Counted from the first letter of the stretch, positions 36,315 to 47,179 are shown. The stretch: 64,000 nt of DNA from Ceratodon purpureus (GCA_014871385.1 CM026426.1:86432526-86496525), one strand, 5' to 3'. Numbers and translations are program-made. The notes: generated by a model from the letters alone, not told the origin.

Positions 36315-38157
36315 TATCGACATTCAAAATGATAGATTCAAAATGGAAGTACAATATCGGCGAATGCAATACGTATGTATTCTAATACATCATCCGGATT
36401 TGTTGTCATTTGATGGATGATACAAAAAATTTCAAGTAGAGAACAGTATTGTCAGAATCAAGAATTAAAAATGTACCTGAGCAGCATAGAATCAAGAATA
36501 AAAAATGCAACACACAAGTATTATAGGACTTCCAATCATACACGGTTATATTGCTTTAGAAGATGAGTATCGACATCCAACATCATAATGTACTTCTTAA
36601 GAGAAAATCCAAGCTTAGCTTGTGCACTGATCGGTACATATTCTAGGGGAACTAGGGCCTTTTCTTACTAACATATATTCCATAGGATTATCAATCTAAA
36701 GGACAAATACAACTTTATCCAAAAGTCTTCACTAAAAGGTCACAATATCTTAACACCAAGCACCAGTTGTTTATTTTTCAGATAGTGAATATATTCGCTA
36801 ATCTGGCCAAATATTTGTTGTTTGAACTTCAATCTCCTCCCAAGCCCTTCTGCGGTTATAAAATAGTGTATTGTACCCCGATGGATCCAAGTAGCTCCCA
36901 TCTTGTCCAACTGCTAGAATTGCAATACTTGCATAGGCAAGTAACCTCTTACCTATCTCGTGATAAGTAATTGTTTAGGCTGAAGGATTTGCCATATACG
37001 GTCCAGGTATAGAGCCACGCAATCAGAAACAGGGCCAACACTGGCTCCTTTGATTAAAATACAGTGTGGAATATACGGGAAGTTGTCAATGGTAATTCCA
37101 TTGGTGAGTGATGTCCATGAGAAACAATCCTCCTCGCTGGGATCTAAGTGAAGGAAAACCAACAAAAGAACTTTGAACAAGCAACCTGTAGACAAAGATT
37201 TAAACCATCGACCATTCAAGACAGGATTTGACATAATAGACTTGTCATTCAATTAAAAGTCTGAGCCATTGCTGTGAGAATCATCCGACACCACTTGAAC
37301 CCCGCCATAGAAATCAGACTAGCGCATGGCTTTGCCAAAAAACAAAGCAAGAACTTCCGGCATCATTGTTGGAGCGGAGAAGTCTAAACCAATGTTCAAG
37401 ACAATTGATGTCGCAGCTGATAACACTTCCTTCACCATCGAGAAAGTTGAGCTTATGTGGAGCAATTGCTAAAACGGACACACAAGAACCAACCACATAC
37501 AAAGTTAAGGAGCAAAGACAACACAATGCGCCACTAGAACTGGAAGCGAGGGTAGGAGGCAATATCAATAAAAGTAGAGTACTCAGTATATGAATGGCTC
37601 CGCCTCCTAGTTTCCAGGGAGGGCAAACTATATTGACAAGGATGTATTTGGACCAGAATAATGATACGATACATGTACTCAGAATTAAATAATGAACAAT
37701 TGGAGTAACTTCTAATATAATCCAACCCAGGAAGACATCAATGAGGGGAAGTGCAATCCTTCATGTGAGAACCTGCGTAGTCATAGTTATAACACATCCA
37801 TTCCCTGTAATAGTATATAACAAACTCAAATCATAACTGTAGGATCAATATCTGAATATGCTAATTGCAAGGACCTACAGACATTATGGACATTCATAGG
37901 CAAGAGAAATGGCACTCCTAATGTCAATATGGGTGTAGAGAAACTTAAGTACGTTGCATTTAAAACGGTATGTTTGATATCAAATGAACGAGTGACCACG
38001 GAGTGCAGAGTCTTAAGAAAAACGGGTCAGCATCCAAAGGAGCGAGACGAGGTACATAGGAAAGTCAGTGAACCGGGACTTGACTCAAAATGAGGAGTGT
38101 ACTTCTCTACTGTCTAGCCCTATTAGTACTATTGTCGCTTCCTATCTCTACGGTGTC
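36315..38157. other. no gene recognised
   Basis: AT-rich DNA with only short, unconvincing frames (for example minus-strand frames at 36953-37252 and 37314-37568, which resemble no family I know). Confidence 0.45.
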
Positions 38158-38252
38158 ACTACAGTAGCACCGCTGCCCCTGTCCTAGCTGGCAGTGTTAG
38201 TAGTCTTTGTCCCCGCTGGCAGTGTTAGTAGTCTTTGTCCCCGCTGGCAGGG
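38158..38252 (+). repeat. possible CACTA element end with subterminal tandem repeat
   Basis: CACTACAGTAGCACC at 38158 fits the 5' terminus of CACTA transposons. It is followed by a ~32-bp unit (GCTGGCAGTGTTAGTAGTC...) present twice and partly a third time at 38189-38252, which resembles CACTA subterminal repeats. The partner end was not found, so this is tentative. Confidence 0.35.
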
Positions 38253-38541
38253 TCTTCCATGGTGATCTTGGTCTTCGATTCTTCGTGTTGCCAAGAGTAT
38301 TGCCGGTAACACCCCTCATGTACAAGCCATTGTGGACATAACATGCGTAGATGAGCGAACGACATCCACACAAGTTAAGGCAGACGGCCTCATTTGCAGT
38401 CAGGCAGTAGACCCACACAGAAACGCTATTAGGTCTGTTGGCATTGGCAGAGACGTTTGCGGTAAGTGATCCCTCGATACTAATTAATGTTGTCTAGGTC
38501 TCAACCTTGTGTTTCATTGAATATGCTGTTTTACTTAGTCG

Positions 38542-39530
38542 ATGCCATCACACAGAAAATTCAGGCAACGGTGGACGACAAGGGCGGCCATCAGGCTTCG
38601 TAGTTGCCAGCCAAAAAAACAAGAAACAATGAGAGCAGACGACGGAGTTGAGAAGGGCTTGCTGATGCACATGGCCGACAACAAAGAGTCCCTAAGATGT
38701 GCCGGCCAGGCATTGAAACAGAAGTTAGCGCGTCAGAAGAGGAAGCCGAAAAGGCTTTCTGACCACTCAGAAACCCAGGACTTGACACCTAGATCCGGAC
38801 AGGTACAACATAGTACTCCCTCTGTTTCTGAAAGAAATGGTGTTTTCCATTTTAGGCCGGGATTAAGTACAGTGACGCCGCCTTGACTCTGTAAATGCAT
38901 CAGCTGCCAACCTGCTAAGCTGCCATTAAAATAAACTTTCTGAAATTCAATCAGGCAATCAGCTGGTGTCACCTTGCTGATTTCAGGTTCATGGCAGGTT
39001 CCTCCTTTAAATTCTTGACGGTGGACTTCCTGGTAATGATGAAACCATTGTTTCTTTGTGAAACAAAGACTTTGTAGAAAACACCATTTCTTTCAGAAAC
39101 AGAGGGAGTAATTGCATTGAACTTTGAGTCACGGGTCTTCGTTAAAGGTAACTCGTACTCAAAGATGCTAGATTTCCTGTACGCAATAATGTGACTGAAG
39201 TTAGATTGTCTGTTTATGTCGTCTCTGCAGGATCCGATACGGGCACAAAAGATTGTGTGGATTTTACACCCGGAGCACCATGGAACAGTGATTGCTCAAG
39301 GAAAAGCGGAAGCGCACTTCCAGATGGCAAAGTCAAAAATTCCCGTGGACATGCCTTGCGAGCATGGAGTGCAGTGGGTCCACATTCAATCTGTGTTTGT
39401 TCCAAGCATATGCCCGATGTACTCTTCGCGGCAACGTGGAGTTCGAATAATGGAGGACGCAATATCGAGCGAGGCGGGGAATGACGGATGGGTCAAGTGG
39501 AACACGAATTACCTCCGCGAGGTAATGTGA
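38542..39530 (+). CDS. small two-exon gene, possibly En/Spm-associated
   Basis: Exon 38542-38802 and exon 39231-39530 join in frame at GT-AG sites, giving about 186 residues; earlier exons are possible. The first part is basic and helical (KQKLARQKRKPKR). The second (IVWILHPEHHGTVIAQGKAE...GVQWVHIQSVFVP) is a compact beta-rich domain that loosely recalls the conserved domain of plant En/Spm Tnp1-type proteins: a Val/Gly turn, a central Ala-rich strand and a Trp before the last strand. That match is weak. The intron contains a complete Stowaway-like MITE. If 38158 is a real CACTA end, this would be an element gene near the left end. Otherwise it is a host gene of unknown function. Confidence 0.4.
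38816..39108. mobile_element. Stowaway-like MITE with perfect 32-bp terminal repeats
   Basis: 293 bp flanked by TA (38814-38815 and 39109-39110). The ends CTCCCTCTGTTTCTGAAAGA... match their inverse copy at 39077-39108 for 32 of 32 bases. The CTCCCTC start and TA target are the hallmarks of plant Stowaway (Tc1/mariner) MITEs. It lies wholly within the intron of the small gene around it. The perfect ends suggest a recent insertion. Confidence 0.9.
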
Positions 39531-40850
39531 GTGCCTACATTTGAATCGTGTAGTAGAGTAATTGAGAATAAAAGTAGCAGTCCCACATGCTGGAGCTTAG
39601 TTATTAGGTTCCTTTCGTGAACTGGTGCTGGCGTGGGTTCAATCAACCGTATGTATGTCAAACTACGTAGGTGAAATTTTTGTAGTCGTTGCGTCGAGAT
39701 TCTGTCGATCTGTTATGTTATATCGTCATATTCAACAACACCGGTGGTGACACTTCAGAGGAACACCGAATTTTAATTCAGGACATACGTCGTTGCTTCA
39801 AGATATGTATGTATGGTATTGATCTTTCTGTGTTCTAACATGAGTAGTATGTGATGCATTATAATATGTTCGTAAGAGTTCATAATCAGTGGAGATGGAG
39901 TATGAGTTTTATAGAGGAATGGAACAGAACCGCGGCTATGCATGGGAAATAACAGTGACAATGTATAGGGCATGCATCAGAACTCATAATTGCAATGATA
40001 GTAGTCATGACTCATCACCAATGGTAAGATAAGTAGCAATGCAATGAGGCTCGGACACAAAATCTTTGTCAATTGAGAAACCCGGGTTACATTGGCACGT
40101 CAGAATGTAGAGCAAAAATTTAACATTTCCAATCTCTGGTGCAACGCTCTGCGTACGTAGGACGTGAAAATACCGGTAATTTAAACCACTAGTAGCTCCC
40201 AATAATTTAGGCACCATGAGGGCCGGTAAATTAAAAGTATCAAATGATAGGAAATGCAATTGATCCAACAACTAGGCCATTCTGTAATTGAAAGGTTAAC
40301 ATTCAAATTATTGAACGGATGTCCTGAATTTAATCCGTCAATGGAGAACTGTTACATCTACTGGCCAGAAATTTAGCAATTGAACGAACCAAATCCATTC
40401 CATCGGAGGGTTCAGCGATGAATAATTGAACGGCATCTAAAGAAACAATCGGACGGCCAATGGCCACGGTATCACACAGCTGTACCCTTTCCCTCGAACG
40501 GCTAGATATAAAGAATTGAACGGTACCCTGCAAAGTCATTGGACCATCCAGATTCACTTCATCGTACGGGCAGAACACCGTTTCCAGGGTAGACTAGGGT
40601 TCAAGATTGAACGGCCCACAGTAACCGCACCAGATGTCAATACGGCAGCCCGGAGCAAGGAAAACAAAAAACAAAAAAAATAAAATCGAAGGTGAAGAAT
40701 GGGTAATTCAATAGCTTCTGTAAGTTTACAAGGCTCTGTGAGGTCGCCATGTTCTGCGGCAGGCGACGACAAGTTTCCTGTCGCTTGCGGTACTCTCTCA
40801 TGGCCTTTTCGAGGATAGTCCGTTTTGAGGAGAACTGAAAACATCACAAT
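39531..40850. other. intergenic, with recurring ATTGAACGG motif
   Basis: No gene. Between about 40312 and 40600 the motif ATTGAACG(G/A) occurs five times at uneven spacing (about 45-92 bp), in a segment with other short echoes (CCATCGGAGGG, AATCGGACGGCC, CATTGGACCATCC). It could be a decayed tandem array or a cluster of binding sites. Confidence 0.45.
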
Positions 40851-41241
40851 CTAGTGAGCAGGGATTTTTTTAAGTTTTATAGAGGGAGGTGCGAGACGCT
40901 TCCTGTAACTCTGAGGTGCGGTAGAAGTGGCTCTATAGTGTAAAAATTCAGAGGAAAACATGGCGATTATTTAAAATTTGGGAGATATGGATTTGGCGAT
41001 GACATTACTGTTTTGATGGCAGAACTGTACAAACTCCTGGCGACTAAGTAATAAAAAAAATTGAGAAATTGGCTACTTATCATCTCTACAGTAAGCAAAC
41101 TTGGCGAATTCAGAATTCAAAACAAAGCAACAGTGGCGAATTCAGAATTCCTAACAAGGCAACAGTTGCGAATTCAGATTTATAAACATACATAAAACAC
41201 ATACATGAACCACATACACAATTCCGAGAAATTCCAAACAA

Positions 41242-41295
41242 GTGCTAGGGGGAATTGAACCCCGGCTTTGCAGCCGTGCCCATTGCAGCTAGCAC
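41242..41295 (-). other. tRNA-like fold within hAT 3' region
   Basis: On the minus strand, GTGCTAG and CTAGCAC form a perfect 7-bp acceptor-type stem. Inside are a hairpin CGGCT-GCAA-AGCCG and a T-arm-like GGGGTTCAATTCCCC that matches the Pol III B box (GGTTCAATTCC). At 54 nt it lacks a D arm and a normal anticodon loop, so it is not a usable tRNA. It may be a tRNA-derived relic carried by the transposon. Confidence 0.4.
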
Positions 41296-41390
41296 TCCCA
41301 CCCACCCACCACAAGTTAGTAAAATTCTTTTAAAAATTCATGACTTGCAAAAGCTTGCCGTCATGATGGAAACAGAGGTTCTCGAAATCC

Positions 41391-44120
41391 TTACATGGTA
41401 GCACCCCTTCTTACTTTTCCATCCCTCCAGTGACTGATTGCGGTCTGATAAGGGAACGTTTCCTGAGTGTAGAAATCCTGAGCATACACTTTAACACAGG
41501 TATCAAGGTGCCCCCCCAATCGATTACGTAGCTTTGATTTCATGAAGGAGAGAGTACTAAAAGTTCTCTCATCCTCCACGCTTCCAAGTACTGCGGTAAC
41601 TGCCAGTTCTGCCACTTTGATCCATTCCGAAAGCCGGGACAACATAAGACTGTTTTGTCCAACAGTCCGCCACAATTTGGTCAAAGGATTAAAATCCCGA
41701 GGCTCCTCCATGGCTGCTGAACAATTGCTCTTCATTGTTAGTTTGAAAAGCGAGGTCTGCACAAGCAATGTCCGAGCATCCAGCAGGGGATCAACCTGCC
41801 GAAACTTGGACTCTTTTTTGGTGCCCAAATTCACTGATCTCGGCACACAGTACTGAGCCTTCAGAGTGGCCATATGGAGAGGAAAGAGCTCATCGGCATT
41901 AGGCTGGAGCCAAAACTGCGGGAAAACCACAGAAAGAGAATTCATTAGTTCACAATTCGGGAATCGAAGCTCTAAGTCGCCCCTAAGCTGCAGTGCAGCC
42001 TCACGGCACTGTCCCTTTATGGAGGCCACGATCCGCTCAAGGTCAGCCTCGGTAACCGGCAGCTTCTTCCCAGTTGCAGCACACATGGTGTGTGCACAAT
42101 ATGTGTGGCCATCTATCTTGAATGCCAAGCACTGAGCTCCTGTATTCAGGTCTGTGGTCCACTCCTGCGTGACGGCATAGGACTTGTTGTCCAAAATATC
42201 TCTAAACATCTGGAAATCGGGTCTCTGAAAGGCAGTGTCAGGGTCATCATAGAGCCGGTACAGCTCTCCAATGCAAATTTTCACTGCAGCTACGTAATCA
42301 GAGACAAAAACATGGCGACTTTGAGCAAATTTCATAAGAGAGTTTACTGATTTAAGCAGGGGCAAGAGACACGGCAAAGACAGCAAAGTACCAACATCAC
42401 AGAGGGCTTCGTAACACTGCCTGGCTGAATCTCGCGCAGCCATTTGCTTCTCAGTCATTGCTGGCTCCTTCACAGCTGCATCTTCTTCCATTTTCACAAT
42501 GAGGGTTTTGTACTCGCCCATGAGCCTCCTGAGCGGATCCAGTAGAGAAATCCACCTAGTTTTCACATTTCGAAGTATTGCCAAACCCTCTGTTTCCACC
42601 ACGTCAGCAAGTTTCTGGAACTCAAGATGTCGTTTGGAGCTATGGCTGAAATACGAGTAAGTAACATGACACAAATCCTCCAACTTTTTAACCAAAGGCA
42701 AATTCGACAGTGGCTCAACAGCCAGGTTCGTTCTATGAGCAAAGCAATGTATTACAAATAAAAAAGGCGCCACATGTTCTTTCAATTGCACTCCCACCCC
42801 TGTCTTACACCCCTGAAACACTGCAACACCATCTGCGCCGAAGCACATGAGCCTCTCGGCAACCTGCTCAGGGTTCAAGCCAGTGTGTTGCGAGACCATA
42901 GTCTCGACAGCCTCTCTGACTGCATTTGCAGAATTCCCATCCACCAACCTCAACAAAGCCAATAGAATTGAAACCCGACGAAATCCAAGACAAATGTACA
43001 AGTGAATCGACAGCCAAGACTGCCCGTCCACTGACGTTACCTCATCAGCCGAGAGGCTGAAGAATCTAGCTTTCCCGATCACCTCCTTGCTGTGATCTGC
43101 CAAGACATGGCCAATTGAGTCCGCCATCTCCCATCCGGCCATGGAGCTCCAGTGATTGCGAGGACAGTCCGGCACGTTCAGCTGCTCATAGAGCTCCCTA
43201 CAGTTTTCGAAATCTGTCACTGGGCGCCCATGCCGCAAGAGCCAGAATACTGATCGAAACTGCACGAGCTTCCTCCTCCGCTCCATAATGGCGTCACGAG
43301 ACACCATCTGCACAATTGTATCCCCGGACAGGCCCTGCCGGGCAAAGTAAGATTTCTCGTTCTTCACATGAGCGTTATTAGATAAAAAGAAATACTCACC
43401 CACCTTAACTTTCCCGACGGTAGCAGTTGCTTTCCTACGCCCTGCATGTTTCCAGAGAGAGTCAATCTTCGGAACTAAGAGTTTCTCTCGCCCCTCGATT
43501 GTGCTACAGATAGCGCAACGCACTTGCACCACCTTCCCCTCTGAATTGACAACACTCTCAGCCCAGGGGAGGCGGGCAGCCCACGCATCTTGCCAGCGGC
43601 GGTTGGCTTCGTAGCCACGCCTGCGCACCCGAGCCCTCTCATGCTCTTCGGAGCCTGCAACAGTTTCCAGTATCACGGTATCAGCAGGCACCATTCGCTG
43701 CATGGCCGCTTGTGTCCGGCAAGAGACGCGAGACGAGGACCGTGGACGAATGCGGGCAGAGGGGGGGGCGGATTTCCCGATTGGGGAGCACTGCTTCTGC
43801 GGAGGGGGGGGCGTCACTCCCGTGACGATGCAGTCACTCCCCTCACTGCCTTGCGGTAGGGGGGAATGCTGCACATGGTTACTGCATTGTTCCGTGGCCG
43901 TCTCCGGAGGGGGGGACAAATCCCCCCGCTGAAGCTCTTCCTCGTCTTGATCAAATCGGGAACCATCCGGGCCGGGGCTCCAAGAACCAGAGTCATCGCT
44001 CTCCTCCGACACCCTCCCTGCGTACAGAAACTTCTCCATGCAACTCTGACCCATTAAACCCACAAAAAACCACGCACAACTTTCCCAAATCCGTACCACC
44101 AAAGAAAGGAACATGCACAC
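41391..44120 (-). CDS. hAT transposase, open reading frame of 909 codons
   Basis: Unbroken frame. Residues ~200-225 hold a BED/TTF-type zinc finger (CAIC...H). The RNase H-like core shows SADEVTS (Asp ~359, first catalytic residue) and GADG (Asp ~430), then CFAHRTNLA (~459). The C-terminus has VEDERTFSTLSFMKSKLRNR (~850), which carries the catalytic Glu region and the hAT dimerisation domain. The first ATG gives a hydrophobic start; internal Met at residues 23 or 28 may be the true start, since the Ser/Pro-rich segment after them looks like a usual N-terminus. It binds the element ends and cuts and pastes DNA in the nucleus. The overall style is closer to ZBED5/DUF4371-type hAT proteins than to Ac (inference). 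Confidence 0.92.
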   Translation of the reverse strand: MCMFLSLVVRIWESCAWFFVGLMGQSCMEKFLYAGRVSEESDDSGSWSPGPDGSRFDQDEEELQRGDLSPPPETATEQCSNHVQHSPLPQGSEGSDCIVTGVTPPPPQKQCSPIGKSAPPSARIRPRSSSRVSCRTQAAMQRMVPADTVILETVAGSEEHERARVRRRGYEANRRWQDAWAARLPWAESVVNSEGKVVQVRCAICSTIEGREKLLVPKIDSLWKHAGRRKATATVGKVKVGEYFFLSNNAHVKNEKSYFARQGLSGDTIVQMVSRDAIMERRRKLVQFRSVFWLLRHGRPVTDFENCRELYEQLNVPDCPRNHWSSMAGWEMADSIGHVLADHSKEVIGKARFFSLSADEVTSVDGQSWLSIHLYICLGFRRVSILLALLRLVDGNSANAVREAVETMVSQHTGLNPEQVAERLMCFGADGVAVFQGCKTGVGVQLKEHVAPFLFVIHCFAHRTNLAVEPLSNLPLVKKLEDLCHVTYSYFSHSSKRHLEFQKLADVVETEGLAILRNVKTRWISLLDPLRRLMGEYKTLIVKMEEDAAVKEPAMTEKQMAARDSARQCYEALCDVGTLLSLPCLLPLLKSVNSLMKFAQSRHVFVSDYVAAVKICIGELYRLYDDPDTAFQRPDFQMFRDILDNKSYAVTQEWTTDLNTGAQCLAFKIDGHTYCAHTMCAATGKKLPVTEADLERIVASIKGQCREAALQLRGDLELRFPNCELMNSLSVVFPQFWLQPNADELFPLHMATLKAQYCVPRSVNLGTKKESKFRQVDPLLDARTLLVQTSLFKLTMKSNCSAAMEEPRDFNPLTKLWRTVGQNSLMLSRLSEWIKVAELAVTAVLGSVEDERTFSTLSFMKSKLRNRLGGHLDTCVKVYAQDFYTQETFPYQTAISHWRDGKVRRGATM

Positions 44121-44653
44121 AACCCAAATTGCAACACAAATTGCAGCACAGGGGGAGTCAAGCAGTGCAATTGCAACACTAATCGCAGCTTCACATTCCA
44201 GTGCGAGAGAGGTGAGGAAGAAGCTCGTGTTCTCCTCCTCTTATCTCACGAGAAGCAATTGGCGACACCTCGATCCACAACCTAAACCCCCTGATCCTGA
44301 AATTGCGAATCCCCATTTACGAAAGCTGCAACGGTGGCTCTGGAACAAGTTGTTTCGGGAAGAAATTGGCGATCTGAGTCAGGGCTGCAGGGGCTCCAAA
44401 TAGGAAGAAAGTGGCGAGGGCATGGCGCTGAGCAGGAAGATGGTGGCAACATGAGTAGGATTGAGACCCGCATTGTGGGCGAGGTGACCTGCTCAAGGGC
44501 GGCTGTGGTGGCGACGTGGGCCATGAGTGGGCCATGATGTGGGCGACAGGTTGAAATTTTTTATTTTTTTTTTAACGAAGGGTAATTCGCCAGGTAAAAA
44601 ACAAGGTAAGATCCTGGCGACAATTCGCCCTTATAAAATTCACTGCTAGTGAG

Positions 44654-45185
44654 TACCCGGTATAGAAGCGACCTAGGAAAAAACCCCATTGTCTACTAGT
44701 GTGAGCTTCAACATTTCATTTTAAATACTTTGGTTCAACATTTAACTTACTACGGAAAAAGGAGATTCAACCAAAAATTGAATTGTAAAAAATGCATAGT
44801 TACTGTGGTGCGTTAGATGGACGTACTTGAATCGTCATAATTAAATGAAAGAAGTGTTACGTCTTTCTGCGTATGTTACTCTGGCTACAATCACGAATAA
44901 CACTCGCTACTGCAGGACACAGATCTTTGTAACCACTACAGAGACCCTCGATACTAATTAGTAAGGCATCCCTGCAAGCACGCTCTAGTCATTTTATTCT
45001 AAATCAAAACATTTAACAATTCAGTGACGAGAAACCCACGTTTGATAAAGGGTTACAAATAGAAGCCCACGTACCTTATTGTAAAAAACAAAAACATAAA
45101 ATAAGAATTAAAACATGAACAAATAAGTGAGTGCATACATTTTTCAAAAATGAAATAAACTTGACACAACTATGGGGCGTACCTT
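44654..45185. other. spacer with possible CACTA terminus
   Basis: No gene. CACTACAGAGACC at 44934 could be the inverted terminal motif of an element whose tnp2 fragment (45186-45690) and cargo lie to the right on the minus strand. No three-base target duplication can be confirmed. Confidence 0.3.
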
Positions 45186-45690
45186 CTAGTAAGGGAGAGC
45201 ATAAAAGATGCTTGCCTTTTTCACACCATGTTGTTTTACACGATCCCTCTCGCCGTCTTCTACACCTCCGTTTCTAAGGTACTGTGCCATGTCCCTTCCT
45301 TCCTGAAGCAATTGAGTTCCACTTCTTTGCTCAAGCCTAGTTTGGTTCTCTCCTTCTCCGTTGAACTCTGACCTAGCTCGACGGAATCTATGGTTCAAGG
45401 GCAGAAATCTCCTTGCACCAACATAAATCATCTTGTTGCAATTTTGTGAGTGCTCAGCGTCAGTTTCGCTCCCACATATTGGATAGGCGAAATATTCTTG
45501 AACAATATGTCCAGCAATCAATCCTAGTGTTGGAAAGTCTGAGACCGTCCACATCAAAATTGCTATCATCGTAAATGAACGTTCAGGCACAGGCTTGAAC
45601 ATATTTATAGCTGACACTCCATGCCATAGACACAGCAAATCAGTCACCAACGGCTCCAAAAAAATATTGATGTTATCTAAAGTAGGAGCA
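45186..45690 (-). mobile_element. CACTA tnp2 transposase fragment following copy B
   Basis: The frame 45659-45186 reads FTMIAILMWTVSDFPTLGLI, then AGHIVQEYFAYPICGSETDA, then a GARRFLPLNHRFRRARSEF block. These match the tnp2 landmarks WTINDFPAYG, the ACP-C motif and GHRRFLP-HKWR-F. Only the N-terminal to central part is present; LDVMHIEKN and later parts are missing. It begins within about 40 bp of the shared tail boundary of copy B (45697), whereas in copy A the corresponding tnp2 sequence starts some 9 kb after the boundary. Confidence 0.7.
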
Positions 45691-45696
45691 CGGGGT

Positions 45697-45970
45697 CAGG
45701 GGAAAGTTTGTATGTGAGCGGAGAGCGGAGAGCACAGAATGGAGAGCACAGAATTGACAATTAGCCAAATTATCAAAAGCAAAGTAGACCCTATAACCGT
45801 GGAAAGTTACTAAAATAAGGCATGATTTTGTTACTTATTTTAGTAAAGGAGTATAATTCCGTGGAATTCAGAGTTATCTCTCATAAGAATTTCTTACGTT
45901 TGTTTTTTGAGGTACAAATTAGGGCTGATGTCATGATGACGTCATGCATACACTCCTTTAGATTTGGTCC
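45697..45970 (-). repeat. shared non-coding tail of copy B (homologous to 5905-6171)
   Basis: On the minus strand it reads from the GACGTCATCATGACATCAGC region to the CTCCGCT iterations and terminal CTTTCCCC. The rest of the ~200-bp upstream block (46000-46200) also matches A. The identical end point in A and B makes this a real boundary. Confidence 0.8.
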
Positions 45971-46284
45971 CTTATTGGATCTAAATACGACTATTCCTGC
46001 ATGATGTTTTTAAATCACAACAATAAAGATTGAATAGATAATATAGATAATTATAAGGAAAAATAAAACTCGAAACAAGCAAGAAGAAATGGTCTTAAAA
46101 CTTCGTGGAATATTTCAGAGTTCGTGTACAATAATGGAGTTGCTGAAACCAAGATGTATACCAAGTCAGACTGCATGTCTTGGTCGAAGAATTCTCCGTC
46201 TTTAGATAAGACCATTCCTAGCTTAAGTGTCAAGCAACGATCTATATAAACCTTGGCAGACGTCCTTGAAGTTGTATTAGCTCA

Positions 46285-46848
46285 ATGGTTTCTGTAGAAC
46301 TTAAGCTTGTACTTGCTAGGGAGTTGTTTGAAGGTATGGGCGATTCATTTGAGGTGGTTGCCTGTGAAACGATTTTACAGGATTTGCTTAAGCGGATGGC
46401 GGATGGGCCTAACCTCTGGGATCATATAGGTAGTAGTGCCACGCAGGGTTGGACTCCTCCGACTGTAATCACGTTTGAAGACGTCGAGAACGCTCGTGTT
46501 GTGTCAAAGAGGTGGAACCGTGAGATTGACAACAGTCCTGAATACGCATGCCTTCGGCTAGCTAGGTGGGATTACTTTTCGTACAAGGGTCGCCATTGGA
46601 GTCCGAAGGACGAATACGAAGTTAATTGGTTCAACATCAACTGGAGTGTTTTTAGGAGTTGTTGGAAACTTGCAACTCCAATTTACAACGAGAGGTTAGA
46701 GACAGCGTCCCTTGGAGAACTTAGTTGCGTTGAGTTAGATCACTTGAGGACATTGCTATGGGCAAATGGGAATGAGGTCTTGGATGTGCCGGAAGGAGAG
46801 AAAATTTCTCCGAGAGATGGTATCTGGATCTCTCCCAAGAATAAGTAA
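46285..46848 (+). CDS. F-box-like small protein, convergent with copy B
   Basis: An uninterrupted 187-aa frame. Residues ~28-85 (ETILQDLLKRM...FEDVENARVVSKRWNREIDN) resemble the second half of an F-box, where V-S-K-R-W-N and a following Leu-rich turn are common. The C-terminal half (WDYFSYKGRHWSPKDEYEVN) has no repeat such as LRR or Kelch. If it is an F-box protein it would bind SKP1 and recruit targets to CUL1 complexes; the match is partial and the function is inferred. It lies tail to tail with the methyltransferase-like gene inside the shared block. Copy A holds an unrelated ORF in the equivalent place. Open frame and intact start suggest it could be expressed. Confidence 0.45.
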   Translation: MVSVELKLVLARELFEGMGDSFEVVACETILQDLLKRMADGPNLWDHIGSSATQGWTPPTVITFEDVENARVVSKRWNREIDNSPEYACLRLARWDYFSYKGRHWSPKDEYEVNWFNINWSVFRSCWKLATPIYNERLETASLGELSCVELDHLRTLLWANGNEVLDVPEGEKISPRDGIWISPKNK

Positions 46849-47179
46849 CATGACTATGGAAATGTGAAATGTTGTTCATTGATAAAGAAAATAATTAGAG
46901 TACTGTATGTATTTTGAGCATTTTAGTACTGTCTACAGTTCTGAACAGAATTTGCAGACTAAAATAACTTCTCACTGAAGTGGTTTTCCCTTTAAGCACA
47001 TGAGAATTGAGAGCTAAAAAGTCTTGCAATTGTAGACCTTTACATACACGAATATAAACCGGAAATGAGAATCATGAATACTTTCAGTGGTTTGCAATAG
47101 AGTAGACGATGGAGTATGTAATCAACTCTAATAAAATAAGATAAAATCAAATGAAAACAATGATAGACCGAGGCCTCTT

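Larger units (their letters stand above)
40859..44645 (-). mobile_element. complete hAT-superfamily DNA transposon
   Basis: 3787 bp flanked by a perfect 8-bp target duplication CTAGTGAG (40851-40858 and 44646-44653), the length typical of hAT. Imperfect terminal inverted repeats start CAGGGATTTTT (left) and, inverted, CAGTGAATTTT (right). Subterminal GGCGAATT motifs recur near both ends (41103, 41136, 41167; inverse near 44584 and 44628), as expected for transposase-binding sites. It contains one long transposase frame on the minus strand. Perfect target repeats and an open frame point to recent insertion and possible activity. Confidence 0.93.

Noticed and set aside
41242-41295. tRNA gene
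   Set aside because: Acceptor stem and T-arm are present, but the D arm and a seven-base anticodon loop are not; kept only as a tRNA-like fold.
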